DNA from: Rhizomys pruinosus
Taxonomy: Eukaryota; Chordata; Mammalia; Rodentia; Spalacidae
Length of the DNA: 64,000 bases
Direction: 5' to 3'
NCBI GenBank assembly: GCA_009823505.1
Contig: VZQC01005691.1
Coordinates: 794,156 to 858,155, forward strand
Numbering within the stretch: the stretch's first letter is position 1; every line of letters begins with the position of its first letter. The translations under genes and the position numbers were made by a program. The notes beneath the pieces are model-generated. The model saw only the letters and a list, made by a program, of their open reading frames with translations. It was not told the origin of the DNA and did no database searches. Below are positions 49,256 to 59,739 of this stretch, piece by piece.

Positions 49256-49495
49256 GGGCTGGAGAGATGGCCTAGTGGTTAAGAGCGCCGACCGTCTTAC
49301 AGAGGACCCGGGTCGATTCCCAGCACCCACATTGGCGGCCGAGGAGCCGTCTGAAACTCCAATTCCAGGAGAACTCCGCTCAGCCCAGGGAATCTGACAC
49401 CGTCTTCTGACTACCTCCGCGGCATTGCACGACAAGGTGCACAGACCTGCATGCAGACAGTACATTTATACACATACAGAAATAAATATAAAAAA
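49256..49495 (+). repeat. B2 SINE nested in L1 3' UTR (copy 2)
   Basis: B2 in sense. The left flank 'gaaatatacaaaatacc' and the right flank 'gaaatataacaaaacacc' after the A-rich tail form its target-site duplicates. Confidence 0.92.
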
Positions 49496-49517
49496 AAAAA
49501 TTAAAAAAAAAAAAAAA

Positions 49518-49660
49518 GAAATATAACAAAACACCAATAAATTTTTAAAGCTATACTTCTGTAATACACAATTCCTCATCACAAAAAAAAAAAAAAAAAG
49601 AAATATACAAAACACCAATAAAATATTTTAAAAGCATATACTTCTGTATAAAATTCTCAT
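49518..49660 (+). repeat. Tandem repeat of the L1 3' tail (about 80 bp, two units)
   Basis: Two units starting 'gaaata..acaaaacaccaataaa' and continuing to 'tacttctgta...attc', separated by an A17 run. Both are noisy. Confidence 0.85.
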
Positions 49661-49679
49661 AAAAAAAGAGAACACAGGT

Positions 49680-50515
49680 ATGTGATGAACAATCTTGACT
49701 GTCCACTTGATTGGACAGGGAATCAAATAAAAGGAAAGCTAGTGGGCACTCCTGACAGAGACTCTCTGTCCAGCACTCTGACAGCTAACCAGCAGAGGTG
49801 AGGTTCTGAAGTCAGCACCATCTTGATGCCTCCTTGTTTGTTCTATAGCTAATGTTTGCAGTATTTTTAAGACCCACCTTAAATGTGGGTGGGACGTTAG
49901 GGGGGTGGCCCAGATAAAAGGGCATGGAGGAAAGAAACTGCTTTTTGCTTGCTTGCCTTTGCTTCTTCTCGCAAGTCCATCTGTCCTTTTGCTGAGGCAT
50001 TTCTTTGTTGATACTAGAACCAGCTCCTTTGGGTTTCCACTGTAGACTGGAGACCAGCAGCTTTCCAGGAATTCTCTGGGCCTTCAGCTCCAAATTGAGA
50101 CTGTTGAGATATTGGCCTGTGGACTGAGCAACAACCTGTTTCTCAACCTCTCCAGTGTGAGGCAGCCAATATGGGACTCCCTGGACATATCATGTAATCC
50201 AAACTTCTGAATACTTTTTATTTTTAATTTTTTCAGTTTATGTTTAGTCTATGTGTGTGTTATGCCTACATATATGTAAATGCACCTGTGTCATGCAGTG
50301 ACAACAGAGGACAGAAGAGGGTGTCAGATCCCCAGGAACTGGAGTTATGGACAATTGTTAGCTGCCACGTGGGTACTGGGAATCGAACCTGGTCTGCTGC
50401 AAGAACAGACAGTGTTCTTGACTGCTGAGCCATCTCTCTACTCCCTAAGTCCCCTTTTAATATTCATTCTATCAGTTCTGTTCCATTAGAGAAGCCTGAC
50501 TAATAAACAGCCTAA
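49680..50515 (+). repeat. Unclassified interspersed repeat interrupted by B2
   Basis: It begins 'tatgtgatgaacaatcttgactgtccacttga' and ends 'cattctatcagttctg...gactaataaa'. Related sequence is at 61925-62525. I recognise the type from rodent and other mammalian genomes, probably a non-autonomous DNA element, but cannot name it. No protein was recognised. Confidence 0.5.
50212..50444 (-). repeat. B2 SINE, old
   Basis: Reverse B2 inside the repeat at 49680; the head 'gctgagccatctctctactccc' is at the right. Confidence 0.9.
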
Positions 50516-50784
50516 TATCTGGAGCTGCTAGAATTAATTTTAATTTAATAGTACAAGAGCTTCAAATAGAGAACCCTTAAAGAAATGTGGCAAATCATAA
50601 TGTGACTATTTTAAATCAGTATTATTAGTCTAATCTGTGTGTATCTTGATTATAATATACCAAGGTTTTCAACATAGCCCTCTAAAATATAGTGACTTAA
50701 ATTGAGTTACCCTAGAAATAGATCCCAAGGTTTATCAGAGACAGATCCCCTCAGTACCTGAAGGAAATACTCAAAAGATCTGAG

Positions 50785-51215
50785 GGAAGAATAGTATCCC
50801 TCATTTGTGGATGCTAGCACCAAATCCCTAGTTGAAAGGCAAGCTGAGCAAAGTTAATGTTATATTTCTTTTTATCTGAAGGCAACTGTGCTGTTATAAT
50901 GTGAATCCCTTAATGGGCTCTGGAGTTAACTTACCACTTCAGACTTTGTAATTGTGGCATATGGATGGAGGGTATGTATTCATATTTTAGAGTAATATAA
51001 AATTAAAGGGAAAAATGTGGACACCTAAACATATTTTGAATTAACATAGTTTATTTTCAGAGGTCATAATTTTGGTATGTATGTGACGTATATATAGGCA
51101 TATTTCAGAGCAATACAAATGGGAGGGAACAACAATGACAGAAGGACTGGGTCAAAGAACTAACTCAAACAGTTAAATTTATGAAACAGTTAACTAATTG
51201 AAACAGTTAACCTTA
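50785..51215 (+). mobile_element. LINE-1 3' UTR fragment
   Basis: Close to the 3' UTR of the element at 27256 ('ccctcatttgtggatgctag', 'gttgaaaggcaagctgagc', 'gggaaaaatgtgga'). It stops before the G-rich run and has no tail. A short 'aacagttaa' motif is repeated three times at 51165-51210. Confidence 0.82.
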
Positions 51216-52126
51216 TGGTCCAGGTGCCCCCTGTCAGAAACTTACTGCTCTGAGCTTCAACTGTCAATGGTTTATACCTATTCTACCAACCAGTAACCTG
51301 TGGTTTGTAGCTGCAGCAATGTGGGCAATGTCAGGTGATGGCCAGTTTCAAAGCTCTTAGGCTCTGTGAGTCTGGAGCTCCTGAATTTTAATACCAACCG
51401 TTTGTGTTACAGATCTGTACTCATGATATCAGTGCTCGTGGTGTTGGGAGGCTCTGTCCTCAGGCTTTGGCTCTTTCTGGGGCCCTCAGGTTCTCATCTT
51501 TGACACTTTATAGTCTCCTAATTTTGCACATCTTAGCTCTTCCTCTTCTCTCACTTCTACATTTCCACAGTCCTTTCTCATTATAATTTGCACTGATTAT
51601 AACATAGCTCTAATTTGACCAATCACAAATCTTACATAAGAACAAACCACAAGGTTTAATGAATAACCCTCATATACCCCATGTGTATCAGTCACAAACT
51701 TTCTGTTGAGTTAGGTGAAGCTCTTTGCTTTGACCTGAATGAGAATAACTGCAATGTGAGCATCATCTAGAGTTCACTCACACTTGTGATGGCTGAAGCT
51801 GGTCCACGTTGTCTGAAACAGTCATGGGTGGAGGAGGAGCTTCTGAAGCAAGAGTCAGGGCATCAGTTACAGCACTTACAGCTGGAATATGGTTTCCTCA
51901 AGGCACCGTGGTACATTCAAAGTAGGCAGAAACTGCCATAATGACATTCCTCTGGGTCATCAAAGAAAGGCTGCTCAGTTAACATTCTCTGCCCAATACA
52001 GCCGCCCTGGGGCACAAGAAAAGAATTTGATACCCACCCAAAGAGTCAAATTCAAAAGCCCCCCACAATTAAGTTTACCTAAAGGAAAAGTAAACATGAA
52101 AAGATGCTTACAATTAAAAACTAAAA
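51216..52126. other. Unassigned stretch, possibly repeat-derived
   Basis: No gene was recognised. It lies exactly between two L1-type fragments, and short AATAAC/CAATCAC-rich and pyrimidine-rich parts give it the look of an old retroelement. I cannot assign a family. Confidence 0.35.
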
Positions 52127-52156
52127 TTAAAACTTGAGATCTTAGTTCAGAAAGAG

Positions 52157-52226
<70 letters not shown>

Positions 52227-53045
52227 GGAGAGAGAGAGAGAAAGAAAGAAAAAATAAGAGAGCACAGCTGTTTTGCCTGTCTTACTGGCAAGTGTGGCTA
52301 CCCTGTGGCTGCCACTGCTTTTGCCATCCTTCAAAGACATGAGACACAGCTTTTCAACCTTACAATATGGACTGAAGACTCATGTCTCTCCAAGAATCTT
52401 CTAAACCTTCAGTGCCAGATGGGGACTGCTGAGATATCCAGCTTGTGGACTGAGCTACTACTGGGGTTCCAGCCTCTTCAGAGTATAGACTGCCATTGTT
52501 GGACTACCCAGGCTGTATCACAGAGACTAGTACAGGAAGATCAAGACAGGACATGGTGCTTACTGGACCTCATTTGGTGACCATGGGAAGGGAAAACTCC
52601 AGTGTGGAGCACAAGGGCAGAACTGATGGTTGTTTGGGCTCGCCAAGGAGACTTCAAACATGACATCTTTCAGCCTAATAAAGAAAAATCATAAGATGGA
52701 GATGCTAAAACCTGTGATATATATACATATATATGGCATGCATATGTGCATATTTTGGAGTGATGTGAATTGGAGGGAATAACAACAACAACAACAACAT
52801 CAACAACAAAAAGACTGGGTCAAAGAACTGACTGAAATGGTGAACGTCTGCTCAAAACAGTAAACTTCTGCATCAAAAATTTTAAGAGACTGAGAGAAAG
52901 ATGAAAAACATGTTTGGCAGGATGCATGAGCTCTGGTGGGGTGGAGGGGGGCAACAAAAGGGGCACAGTTCTAGACTTTATTGGAAATTTCATATGAAAT
53001 GTGCAAAGATTTAATAAAAACTGGCTTTGAAAAAAAAGAAAGAAA
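52127..53045 (+). repeat. L1-type 3'-end repeat, copy C, with an (AAAG)n expansion
   Basis: Third copy of the 3579/4301 family: 'aaaacttgagatcttagttc', 'gttttgcctgtcttactggc', 'atatggactgaagactcatg', G-rich run at 52938-52951 and 'taataaaaactggc' before the A tail. Its short A/G-rich spacer has expanded into (AAAG)n at 52151-52256. Confidence 0.75.
52151..52256. repeat. (AAAG)n polypurine tract
   Basis: More than 100 bp of pure purine with mirror symmetry. The sister repeats have only 'aaaagacaaaaagaaaaaa' in this place. Confidence 0.97.
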
Positions 53046-53052
53046 ATTCCAC

Positions 53053-53055
<3 letters not shown>

Positions 53056-53089
<34 letters not shown>

Positions 53090-53253
53090 AAAAAACTAAA
53101 ATTAACTATTTTTGGTTGTGTTTTCAAGACAGTGTCTCCCTATAGCCCCAGCTGGCCTGGGACACCCTATGTAGACCAGGATAGTCTTGATCTCCACCTT
53201 CCTCTGCCTCCTAAGTGCTAGGATTAAAAGCCTGTGCCACTCTTGCTGGTGAA
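53056..53253 (-). repeat. (CA)n tract then B1 SINE, old
   Basis: (CA)n at 53056-53085, then a diverged reverse B1 (53108-53253, 'caagacagtgtctccctata' ... 'aagcctgtgccactcttgc'). Confidence 0.85.
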
Positions 53254-53794
53254 ATTAACATTATTAACAGCATTTAATAATGCTTAGCTCAGCCAAACAC
53301 AAAATGCCTTCGCTGTGTCTGTAAAAGTAAGATGCTTAATTTCCTTCAGAACTAAAGTAAAATAAGTTCCATTATCTGTAAAGGCTAAATTTTAGGTAGT
53401 GACAGTGGAAAAGAGAAGAGACAGAATCTAAAGAGCTACCCAGTGTGCATGCCTATGTGCCCCTCCCAGTGAACTAGCCCAGATATTTAGAAGAAAATAC
53501 ACACCAGAACAGATGCTAACTATTATTAAGCTTCAAGAACTTGACAAGGTCTAAACATTCTCCTCAAATTACCTTGTGTATGAAAACAGCACTCATTTAC
53601 AAGGAGAGGAAATTTTACCAAAAATTATAGATCAATCAAATGCCTTAATACCATATGCTAGCACCTTCAGACTCATTCAATAATTGGTTTAATTCTTTGG
53701 CTAGTAATGATCTGCATATATGTTTTAAAATGTTTGAGTAATTTTTATAAATCTGCGTGGTTTACAAAACTATTTTATAAAATAAAATAATAAA
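53254..53794. other. Non-coding stretch, nothing recognised
   Basis: AT-rich; no repeat or gene seen. Confidence 0.5.
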
Positions 53795-53945
53795 CTGGGG
53801 ATGGTGGTACATATCTTTAATCCTAGCAGAGATTGGAGGCAGAGGCAGGCAGATCTCTATGAGATCAAGGCCAGTCTAGTCTACATAGTGAGTTCAAGGC
53901 CAGCTGGGGAGACACTATCTCAAAAAGGCCAAAAATAAAATAAAA
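53795..53945 (+). repeat. B1 SINE, old
   Basis: 'actggggatggtggtacata' ... 'gatcaaggccagtctagtct' ... 'gacactatctcaaaaagg'. Confidence 0.88.
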
Positions 53946-54034
53946 AGTGCATCCCTAAAACTTCTTTGACTGTTGTTATCTCTCAATTCAGGTTATTTAA
54001 GATATACAAAACATTAACTAAAACAAGCAATGGG

Positions 54035-54320
54035 CCTTAAGGATATCAGAGAGCTAGTGGGCAGAATGAGGTAAGGGAAAGGCCTGGCCTAGGGGCAGTG
54101 GACCAGGGAGCTGGCTTCTAGACTCTCCCTCAGCAGCCCTTGGCTGTCTTCATCTAGACCTTGTGAAGTTTCCCCATCCACAGTAGCATGTCAACTGGCA
54201 TTGTCATTATTCAGATTGAGGTTTAAGCTAGAGGATAACAAGTTGATGCCCAGCCTTAGCTACAGAGAGAGTTCAGGCACTCTCTACATAGCAAGACCCT
54301 GTCCCAAAGAAAAAAAAAAA
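54035..54320 (+). repeat. Muroid repeat fragment joined to the 3' end of a B1
   Basis: 54080-54230 resembles the family at 5370 and 21352 ('cttcatctagaccttgtgaag', 'tgtcaactggcattgtcatt'). 54255-54320 resembles the right end of a B1 ('agcaagaccctgtcccaaag'). Confidence 0.5.
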
Positions 54321-54516
54321 TCAAACGATGTCAAAATTATTATATATGGAAATTTATAATCATATGGAATAAATCTGAGGAAAAATTCCTAGCAAATTAT
54401 AAACATATTAAAAGTTCTCTTACTAAGTTTTAAATCTAGAACTACCTACAGCCCATACTATTATATAATAATTATTAATTTGCTAATTGAGATTAGCTTA
54501 TTTATTCTTTTTTATT

Positions 54517-54761
54517 TTAATTTATTTTATTTTTATATTTTTGTATGTGTATGAATGTACTGTCTGCATGTAGGTTTGTGCACCCGTGTCGTGCAATGCT
54601 GCGGAGGTCAGAAGAGGGTCTCAGATTCCCCTGGAACTGGAGTTCTCCTGGAATTGGAGTTACAGACGGTTTTCAGCCGCCATGTGGGTGCTGGGGATCA
54701 AACCCGGGTCCTGTGCAAGAGCGGCCAGCACTCTTAACCACTAGGCTATCTCTCCAGCCCC
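54517..54761 (-). repeat. B2 SINE with TSD
   Basis: Young reverse B2; the flanking direct repeat 'cttatttattct' is at both ends. Confidence 0.94.
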
Positions 54762-54911
54762 ACCTTATTTATTCTAATTTTTAGGTTTCTAATAAAAAGT
54801 TTCCACCATTGTCTAAACCATTATTATTATTTTTTAAGTGGAGGAGGCAAAAGAAAAGTGTATGGGATGTTAAAGAAGAAAAGTAAATAGTCATTACAGT
54901 ATTTGGCAATG

Positions 54912-55063
54912 GTAAGTTTTTGTCTTTTTGAGACAGGGTCTCCCTGTAGCCCCAGCTGTCCTGGAACTCACTCTGTAGACCAAGCTGGCCTTGAACTCAC
55001 AAAGATCCACCTGCCTCTGCCTCCTGAGTGCTAGGATTAAAGGCTTGCACCATCATGCTGAGC
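54912..55063 (-). repeat. B1 SINE
   Basis: 'gtctttttgagacagggtct' ... 'aggcttgcaccatcatgctg'. Confidence 0.95.
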
Positions 55064-55234
55064 AAATATTTTTAAAATATTACTATAATATAAGCAAGTC
55101 TTATTCCAATTGCCATAAGAATGAAGAGAAAAAAACAATTACACATGAAAGATAATTCTATACAATGTTGAGGTCATGTTTTAATGGAATGAAGAAAATT
55201 GCTATTATGTTTTTGTTTTTACTTGTTTCTGCTT

Positions 55235-55366
55235 GTCTGTTTTGGTATGGAGACAGGATTGCCATATGCAGCCCTAACTGCCCAGGAATTTGCTAGTGAT
55301 CTTCCTGCTTCTGGCTACCAGGTGCTGGGATTATAGGATTTTATAGGTTTGTGCCATCACACCCAT
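55235..55366 (-). repeat. Degraded B1-like SINE
   Basis: 'tatggagacaggattgccat' ... 'ggtttgtgccatcacaccc', with a short internal duplication of 'ggattttatagg'. Confidence 0.75.
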
Positions 55367-55596
55367 AGTACCTGTGTTTTGTTTTAACTTTGTTCAGGTG
55401 AGAGAATCTATTGCCTTCCAGATTAACAATTTTGGAACCTCTTAAGAATAGCTATTAACTCTAAAACTGTCATAGCAAACTTATATCAACCAGAGTGCCA
55501 CACAACTATTTTATTATGTCTGCAGTGCAATGCTTTGGTTGTCAGTGAAACCTGTGTTAATGTTTGCAATATACCCTCCTTAAAAATATACAGCTA

Positions 55597-55775
55597 GTTT
55601 TGGGGAGATGACTCACTCATTAAGAGTGCATACTATCTTTCCAGAAGTTCCAAGTTCAGTTCCCAGAATCCATGTTGGGTGGCTCACAGCTGCCTGTCAC
55701 TCTGCCTCCTGGGGCTCCGATACTGTCTAAGGCAGAGAAGCAGAGGCCACACTTTAGTCTGGCCCTCATTCAGTT
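55597..55775 (+). repeat. Old B2-like SINE
   Basis: 'ttggggagatgactcactcattaag' ... 'ttcagttcccagaatccatg' ... 'ggctcacagctgcctgtcac'. Confidence 0.75.
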
Positions 55776-55841
55776 TTGGGTTATCCACACATGCCTTTCA
55801 GTGACAATGCACTTGGTAGGCTCGTTCCTTTGCCTAGATGT

Positions 55842-55842
55842 A

Positions 55843-55892
<50 letters not shown>

Positions 55893-55922
55893 GCGCGCGC
55901 GCGTGCGCACACACACACACCC
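55842..55922. repeat. (CA)n-(CG)n-(CA)n microsatellite
   Basis: A CA run, then 'gcgcgcgcgcgcgtgcg', then CA again: unbroken purine-pyrimidine alternation over about 75 bp. Confidence 0.97.
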
Positions 55923-56519
55923 CTCCAAACTACATACCTATCAAACTCAGAACCCTTCTTCCAACACCTGCATCATGCTACACATATTCCCATCTCTGAA
56001 CAATGGTTAAGTTTCCTTGCCTCTGGTAACAATCAAATTTAGGCAGTTTATATTCAAATTTATTCCCAACATACCTGGGTACAAAGAACAGAAGGGCTCA
56101 TCTAGCAGTAAGGTAAGGTTACGTCTTCTAGTAACCTTGGAGGGACAATCCCCATTTATCATTTTATGCCTATGCATAATTGGGCACACATATGACTAAC
56201 ATGAGATGCATATGGGAAGGGACATAGGAAAGGAGAAATGACTGCATAATCTAATCTATCAAGCAAAATAGAGAACAACCCCTAGTCCCCTGAGTAAGCA
56301 GCACTTCTCAAACCCCATAGATGGAAGCTCTGAACAGAATTAAGACTCCTGACCACCATCACTCATATGGCTACGGTCAATCTTGACAGTGTTCCCCTAT
56401 AACCTCCATCACTGCTTTGGTTGCTCTGAATAGTTATCTTCCTTCTCTCCCAAATCTGTGAGAGCCCTTATTTTCAGTTTTTTGGATAAGAGGCCAAGAA
56501 CTTACAAATGACTAACCCA

Positions 56520-56600
56520 GTCCCTTATCAATAACAACACCTCTTCTGGCTCCTCAGACACCCATACACACACAGACACACAAAATAACATAAATAAAAA
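56520..56600 (+). repeat. SINE 3' tail fragment
   Basis: 'acacctcttctggctcctcagacacccatacacac' followed by an AT-rich tail looks like the 3' end of a B2. Confidence 0.5.
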
Positions 56601-56639
56601 ATAAGGAGTTCTTGCCTTAGCTTTCCTCAAGGATAGATT

Positions 56640-57340
56640 GTAACCTTAAGTGCAGTGAAGACCAAGCACAGGGATCAAGGGAGGAATCCTAAAGTAGAGT
56701 CGCTCCATTCAAGAAAGACCCAGCAGATGGCAGAGGCAGAGTCAGCCCACTGGGCAGCAAAAAGCAGCAGGGGCTGCCCACAGGAGGTGGGAGGCAGCAG
56801 CATGTCTTGCAGGCAGCAGGAGGCAGCAGCAGCAGCAGCAACATTCCGACTTCTCTGTTCAATACGTAGGGAACAACCGTAGCCTTTCCTTCTGCCTCAG
56901 GCTAGGCTTCCTTGCCCATGGACCCAGATACAGACATTGGTACCAGCCCTGGAGAGCTGGTAGACTGACCCCACATGGCACAGCTGTCCCGTGAGTACAT
57001 TTCTCCCAGTGAGTATATGAAGTTGGCCTCTGCTCGGTGGTGAGAGTTCCCAAATGCATGGCAGTGGTGGTATTATGGGCTCCCTACCCACCAGCTGGGG
57101 AGCACCTGGCTCCTTCCTTAGCTCCTGATCAGATTTCCCTGCCCCTGGTCCCAAATCCAGACATTCGCAGCTGGCCCTGGGAGCTGCTGGGCAGACCGCA
57201 CGTGGTGCAGATTTCAAAGCCTGCCTGATTGTTGCCCGTCTTGGGCTACTGGAGGAGCTCCTGACTGGCTGGGTGAGGGGTGGCTGGTCTCTCCAGTACA
57301 AACTCAGATGTGAGAACTTGAAGCCTAGAACAACCACCCT
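56640..57340 (+). promoter_or_regulatory. LINE-1 5' UTR with two related promoter-type monomers
   Basis: A GC-rich block directly upstream of L1 ORF1-like sequence. Two imperfect units repeat about 220 bp apart: 56910-57000 ('cttgcccatggacccagata', 'ctggagagctggtagactga') and 57130-57225 ('cctgcccctggtcccaaatcc', 'ctgggagctgctgggcagac'). Rodent L1 5' UTRs are built from such tandem monomers. Assignment rests on this repetition and position; promoter activity is inference. A (CAG)n run is at 56815-56840. Confidence 0.65.
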
Positions 57341-57369
57341 TGCATACCCAATAAGAAGTCAATGAACAC

Positions 57370-58345
57370 ACCTGAAGAATACAAGCAAAGCTAATCTTCA
57401 ATTTAACAAAGAAACACTTGACCTTAATACTAGAATCACAAACAAAAAAAGAAATCCAAATGCCAAAATCACAACGAAAAAACAATAACATGAAAATCCC
57501 AAATAATAAGGCTCTGCCAAATACTACCAGTCCTGTAGAAGACTCCTATACTGAGGACCCCTAGATGTAACTCAGGACACAGATCTCAAAAGAACTATCA
57601 TAAACATGATCAAAGAATTCAAAGAATTTAAAGAATGAATGTACAAACAAATAAAAGAACAAAAAGAAGATAGGGGTAAACTAAGAAGATAATGATACAC
57701 ATAAGAATGAATTCACAAAAGATATAGAAAAACTGAAGAAAACTCAGACTGAAATGAAATAGGAAGTGGAACACTCAATAAGCCATTTGGAAAGGATGGG
57801 AGAAAGCCTCAATAACAGAATGGATGAAGTAGAAAATAGAATATCAAGACTGGAATACAACACGGAAGAATTGGATCACTCAAGCAAATATTATGAAAAT
57901 ATTTTTTTTTAAACACAAGAATGGAATTACCAGGAACTGTGTGTGGGACACCATGAAAAGACCAAACCTACACATCATAGGTATAGAGGAAGGAGAAGAA
58001 TCCAAGGATAACAGTATTGACCAGATCTTCAACAGGATTATAGAAGAAAATTTTCCCAAATTAAGGCAAGAAATACCCATACAAATACAAGAAGCACATA
58101 GAACACCAAATAGATAGAACCAGAAAAGAAATTCCCCATGCCATATCATAGTAAAAACAATAGATATTCAAAACAAAGAGAGAATACTGAAAACTGCAAA
58201 AGGAAAACAAGCCACATAAAGGAAAACCCATCAGAATTACAACTGATTTTTCAGTGCAAATGATGAAAGCCAGAAAAGCTTGGAACAAAGTAGTCCCAGT
58301 TCTAAATGATGAGATGTTAACCCAGAATACTTTACCCAGCAAAAA
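57370..58345 (+). pseudogene. LINE-1 ORF1, decayed
   Basis: The frames give ORF1p-like pieces in the right order. A coiled-coil-like segment 'NNRMDEVENRISRLE' is at about 57800-57860. An RNA-recognition region contains 'RPNLHIIGIEEGEE' and 'RIIEENFPKLRQE' (about 57960-58080). A C-terminal part contains '[11 protein letters not shown]' and 'MKARKAWN' (about 58220-58290). L1 ORF1p is an RNA-binding chaperone that coats L1 RNA. Several stop codons and frame shifts, and a T/A run at 57901-57912, disable it. Confidence 0.82.
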
Positions 58346-58562
58346 TGTCTATTATAGTCAAGGACACATGCAGCAAGGCTGCCCACTGTCTCCACTCCTT
58401 TTTAGTATAGTGCTTGGAACTCTCGCTAGAGCAATAAGACAAAAGAAGGAAATTAAAGGAGTACTAATCGGAAAAGAGGAGGTCAAACTATTGCTTTTTG
58501 CAGATGGCGTGATATTCTATCTAAGGGATGCCAAAAATTCCACCAGAAAACTCCTAGAAATG
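58346..58562 (+). pseudogene. LINE-1 ORF2 reverse-transcriptase fragment
   Basis: The frame from about 58366 reads '[20 protein letters not shown]', '[10 protein letters not shown]' and '[11 protein letters not shown]', the conserved L1 RT core. The catalytic F-A-D-D motif is F-A-D-G here, so a catalytic aspartate is lost. It follows ORF1 directly, so the inter-ORF region and about the first half of ORF2 (endonuclease included) are missing. The frame is cut by the LTR at 58563. Confidence 0.9.
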
Positions 58563-59027
58563 TGTAGGGATTCCGTTTGGCATAAGCACTTAGGCAGTCA
58601 GCAAGCAACCCCCAGCCCTTAGGCTGAACTCCTGCTGGTCTCCTGCTTGCCTTTGAAACCTGCCTGGTGCCAACTGTCTCTGATGCTTTGGGCAAAGCAT
58701 TGGCACCTTCCTGTAGTGATATGGAGTATATGGCATGAAATCCTGTATGTACCAACCCCCAATCCTGTATTCCCCAATCCCCACAAGGTCCTGTATAAAA
58801 ACCCTGGATTACAGCAATAAACTCATGGAATTGCTCCCAGTCTTGTCATTGAGTCAGTTCCTTATTTTTTGTCCTCTCTCTCTCCTATTTCATTGGGCAT
58901 CACTTCCAATCTCCTCCCCATCTCTGCCAGGACTAGGCTTGGGTTGTTAACCAGCTGGAAGGAACAATCCCAGGCTTGCGGTCCTGTGGAACTGCAAGCC
59001 CTGGTCCAGAGAGGAAGAACACCTACT
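58563..59027 (+). mobile_element. Solo LTR of an endogenous retrovirus inserted in L1 ORF2
   Basis: A 465-bp unit begins 'tgtagg' and ends 'cctact', a near-perfect short inverted repeat. It lies between 'gaaatg' (58557-58562) and 'agaatg' (59028-59033), a near-identical 6-bp duplicate, as expected for class II (ERVK-like) integration. A TATA-like 'tataaaaa' is at 58794-58801 and 'aataaa' at 58816-58821, so R/U5 would follow. No gag, pol or env sequence is present, so it is a solo LTR, usually produced by recombination between two LTRs. The subfamily is unknown. L1 ORF2 text resumes after it ('aacaatttcagtaaag'). Confidence 0.8.
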
Positions 59028-59055
59028 AGAATGTTTAACAATTTCAGTAAAGTAG

Positions 59056-59710
59056 AACTTTGCAGATAAATGGATGGAGCTTGAAGCCATTACGCTAAGT
59101 GAAGTAACACAGTCCCCCCAAAAAAACAAACATGGAAAGGTTTCCCTCATTTGTGGGTGCTAGTACCAAATCCCCCAATTGAAAGGCAAGCTGAGCAATG
59201 TTGTTTTTATAATTCTTGCTAGCTGAAAGCAACTGTAGTATTATAATGTGAATCTCTTAATGAGCCCTAGAATTTACTTACCACTTACTTTCAGACATGG
59301 TAATTAATGTATATGGGCAGAAGGTATATACTCATATTTTAAAGTAGTATAAAATTAAGGAAAAAATGTGAACTCTTGAACATATATCAGGGTTAATATA
59401 CAGTTTATTCATGGAGGACATAATATATGATGTTTATATAGGCATACTTTGGAGTGATACAATTAATTGGGAGGGAACTACAACAATATAAGGACTGGGT
59501 CAAAGAAAGGACTAACATTGTTAAATCCTGCCCCAAAAAATAAACCTTTGCAGAGTAAAACTTTAAAAAGACTGAGAGAAAGATGCAGGACATGTGTGGC
59601 AGAATGCATGAACTGGAGTGGGATGGGAGGAAGGGAAAGGGGAATATGTCTAAACTGAACTGAAAAATGAAGTCTGAAATACACAAAAATCAATAAAATT
59701 ACATTAAAAA
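59056..59710 (+). mobile_element. LINE-1 3' end (ORF2 terminus and 3' UTR), probably a separate nested insertion
   Basis: 'actttgcagataaatggatggagcttgaagcc' matches the ORF2 C-terminus, then a 3' UTR of the 27256 type with a short G-rich stretch (59617-59643) and 'caataaaattac' with a tail at about 59705. ORF2 sequence from a more upstream position follows at 59740. This block therefore interrupts another L1 rather than ending it. Confidence 0.78.
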
Positions 59711-59739
59711 GTAAATGAATAAAAATAAGCAGACCTCCT

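Larger units (their letters stand above)
28460..49490 (+). repeat. Copy 2 of the 20.6-kb direct duplication (mosaic of clean and error-rich sequence)
   Basis: Collinear with 7698-28317. Patches such as 31867-32320, 39822-40675 and 45375-46297 match copy 1 almost perfectly. Others (for example 29420-30500, 31630-31860, 33430-33900, 36480-36900, 37400-38000) carry frequent single-base insertions and deletions, extra A runs and locally different SINE text. This copy contains one clean extra insertion, a B1 at 47886-48085. Confidence 0.97.
48441..49663 (+). mobile_element. Truncated LINE-1: ORF2 C-terminus plus 3' UTR, complete with TSD (copy 2)
   Basis: Same element as 27256 but with both target-site copies: 'aaaagagaacacagg' at 48426-48440 and 49664-49678. 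The ORF2 C-terminal region is at about 48450-48700, a G-rich run lies near 49181-49195, and a nested B2 is at 49256-49495. The 3' tail is unusual: an 80-bp segment is repeated (49518-49590, 49599-49660). Confidence 0.9.

Noticed and set aside
56897..57337. 146-codon minus frame in GC-rich DNA
   Set aside because: Antisense of the L1 5' UTR monomers; no recognisable protein domain.
58254..58622. 122-codon frame as a possible intact reverse transcriptase
   Set aside because: It fuses an ORF1 end, a short RT core with a lost catalytic aspartate, and LTR sequence; it cannot be functional.
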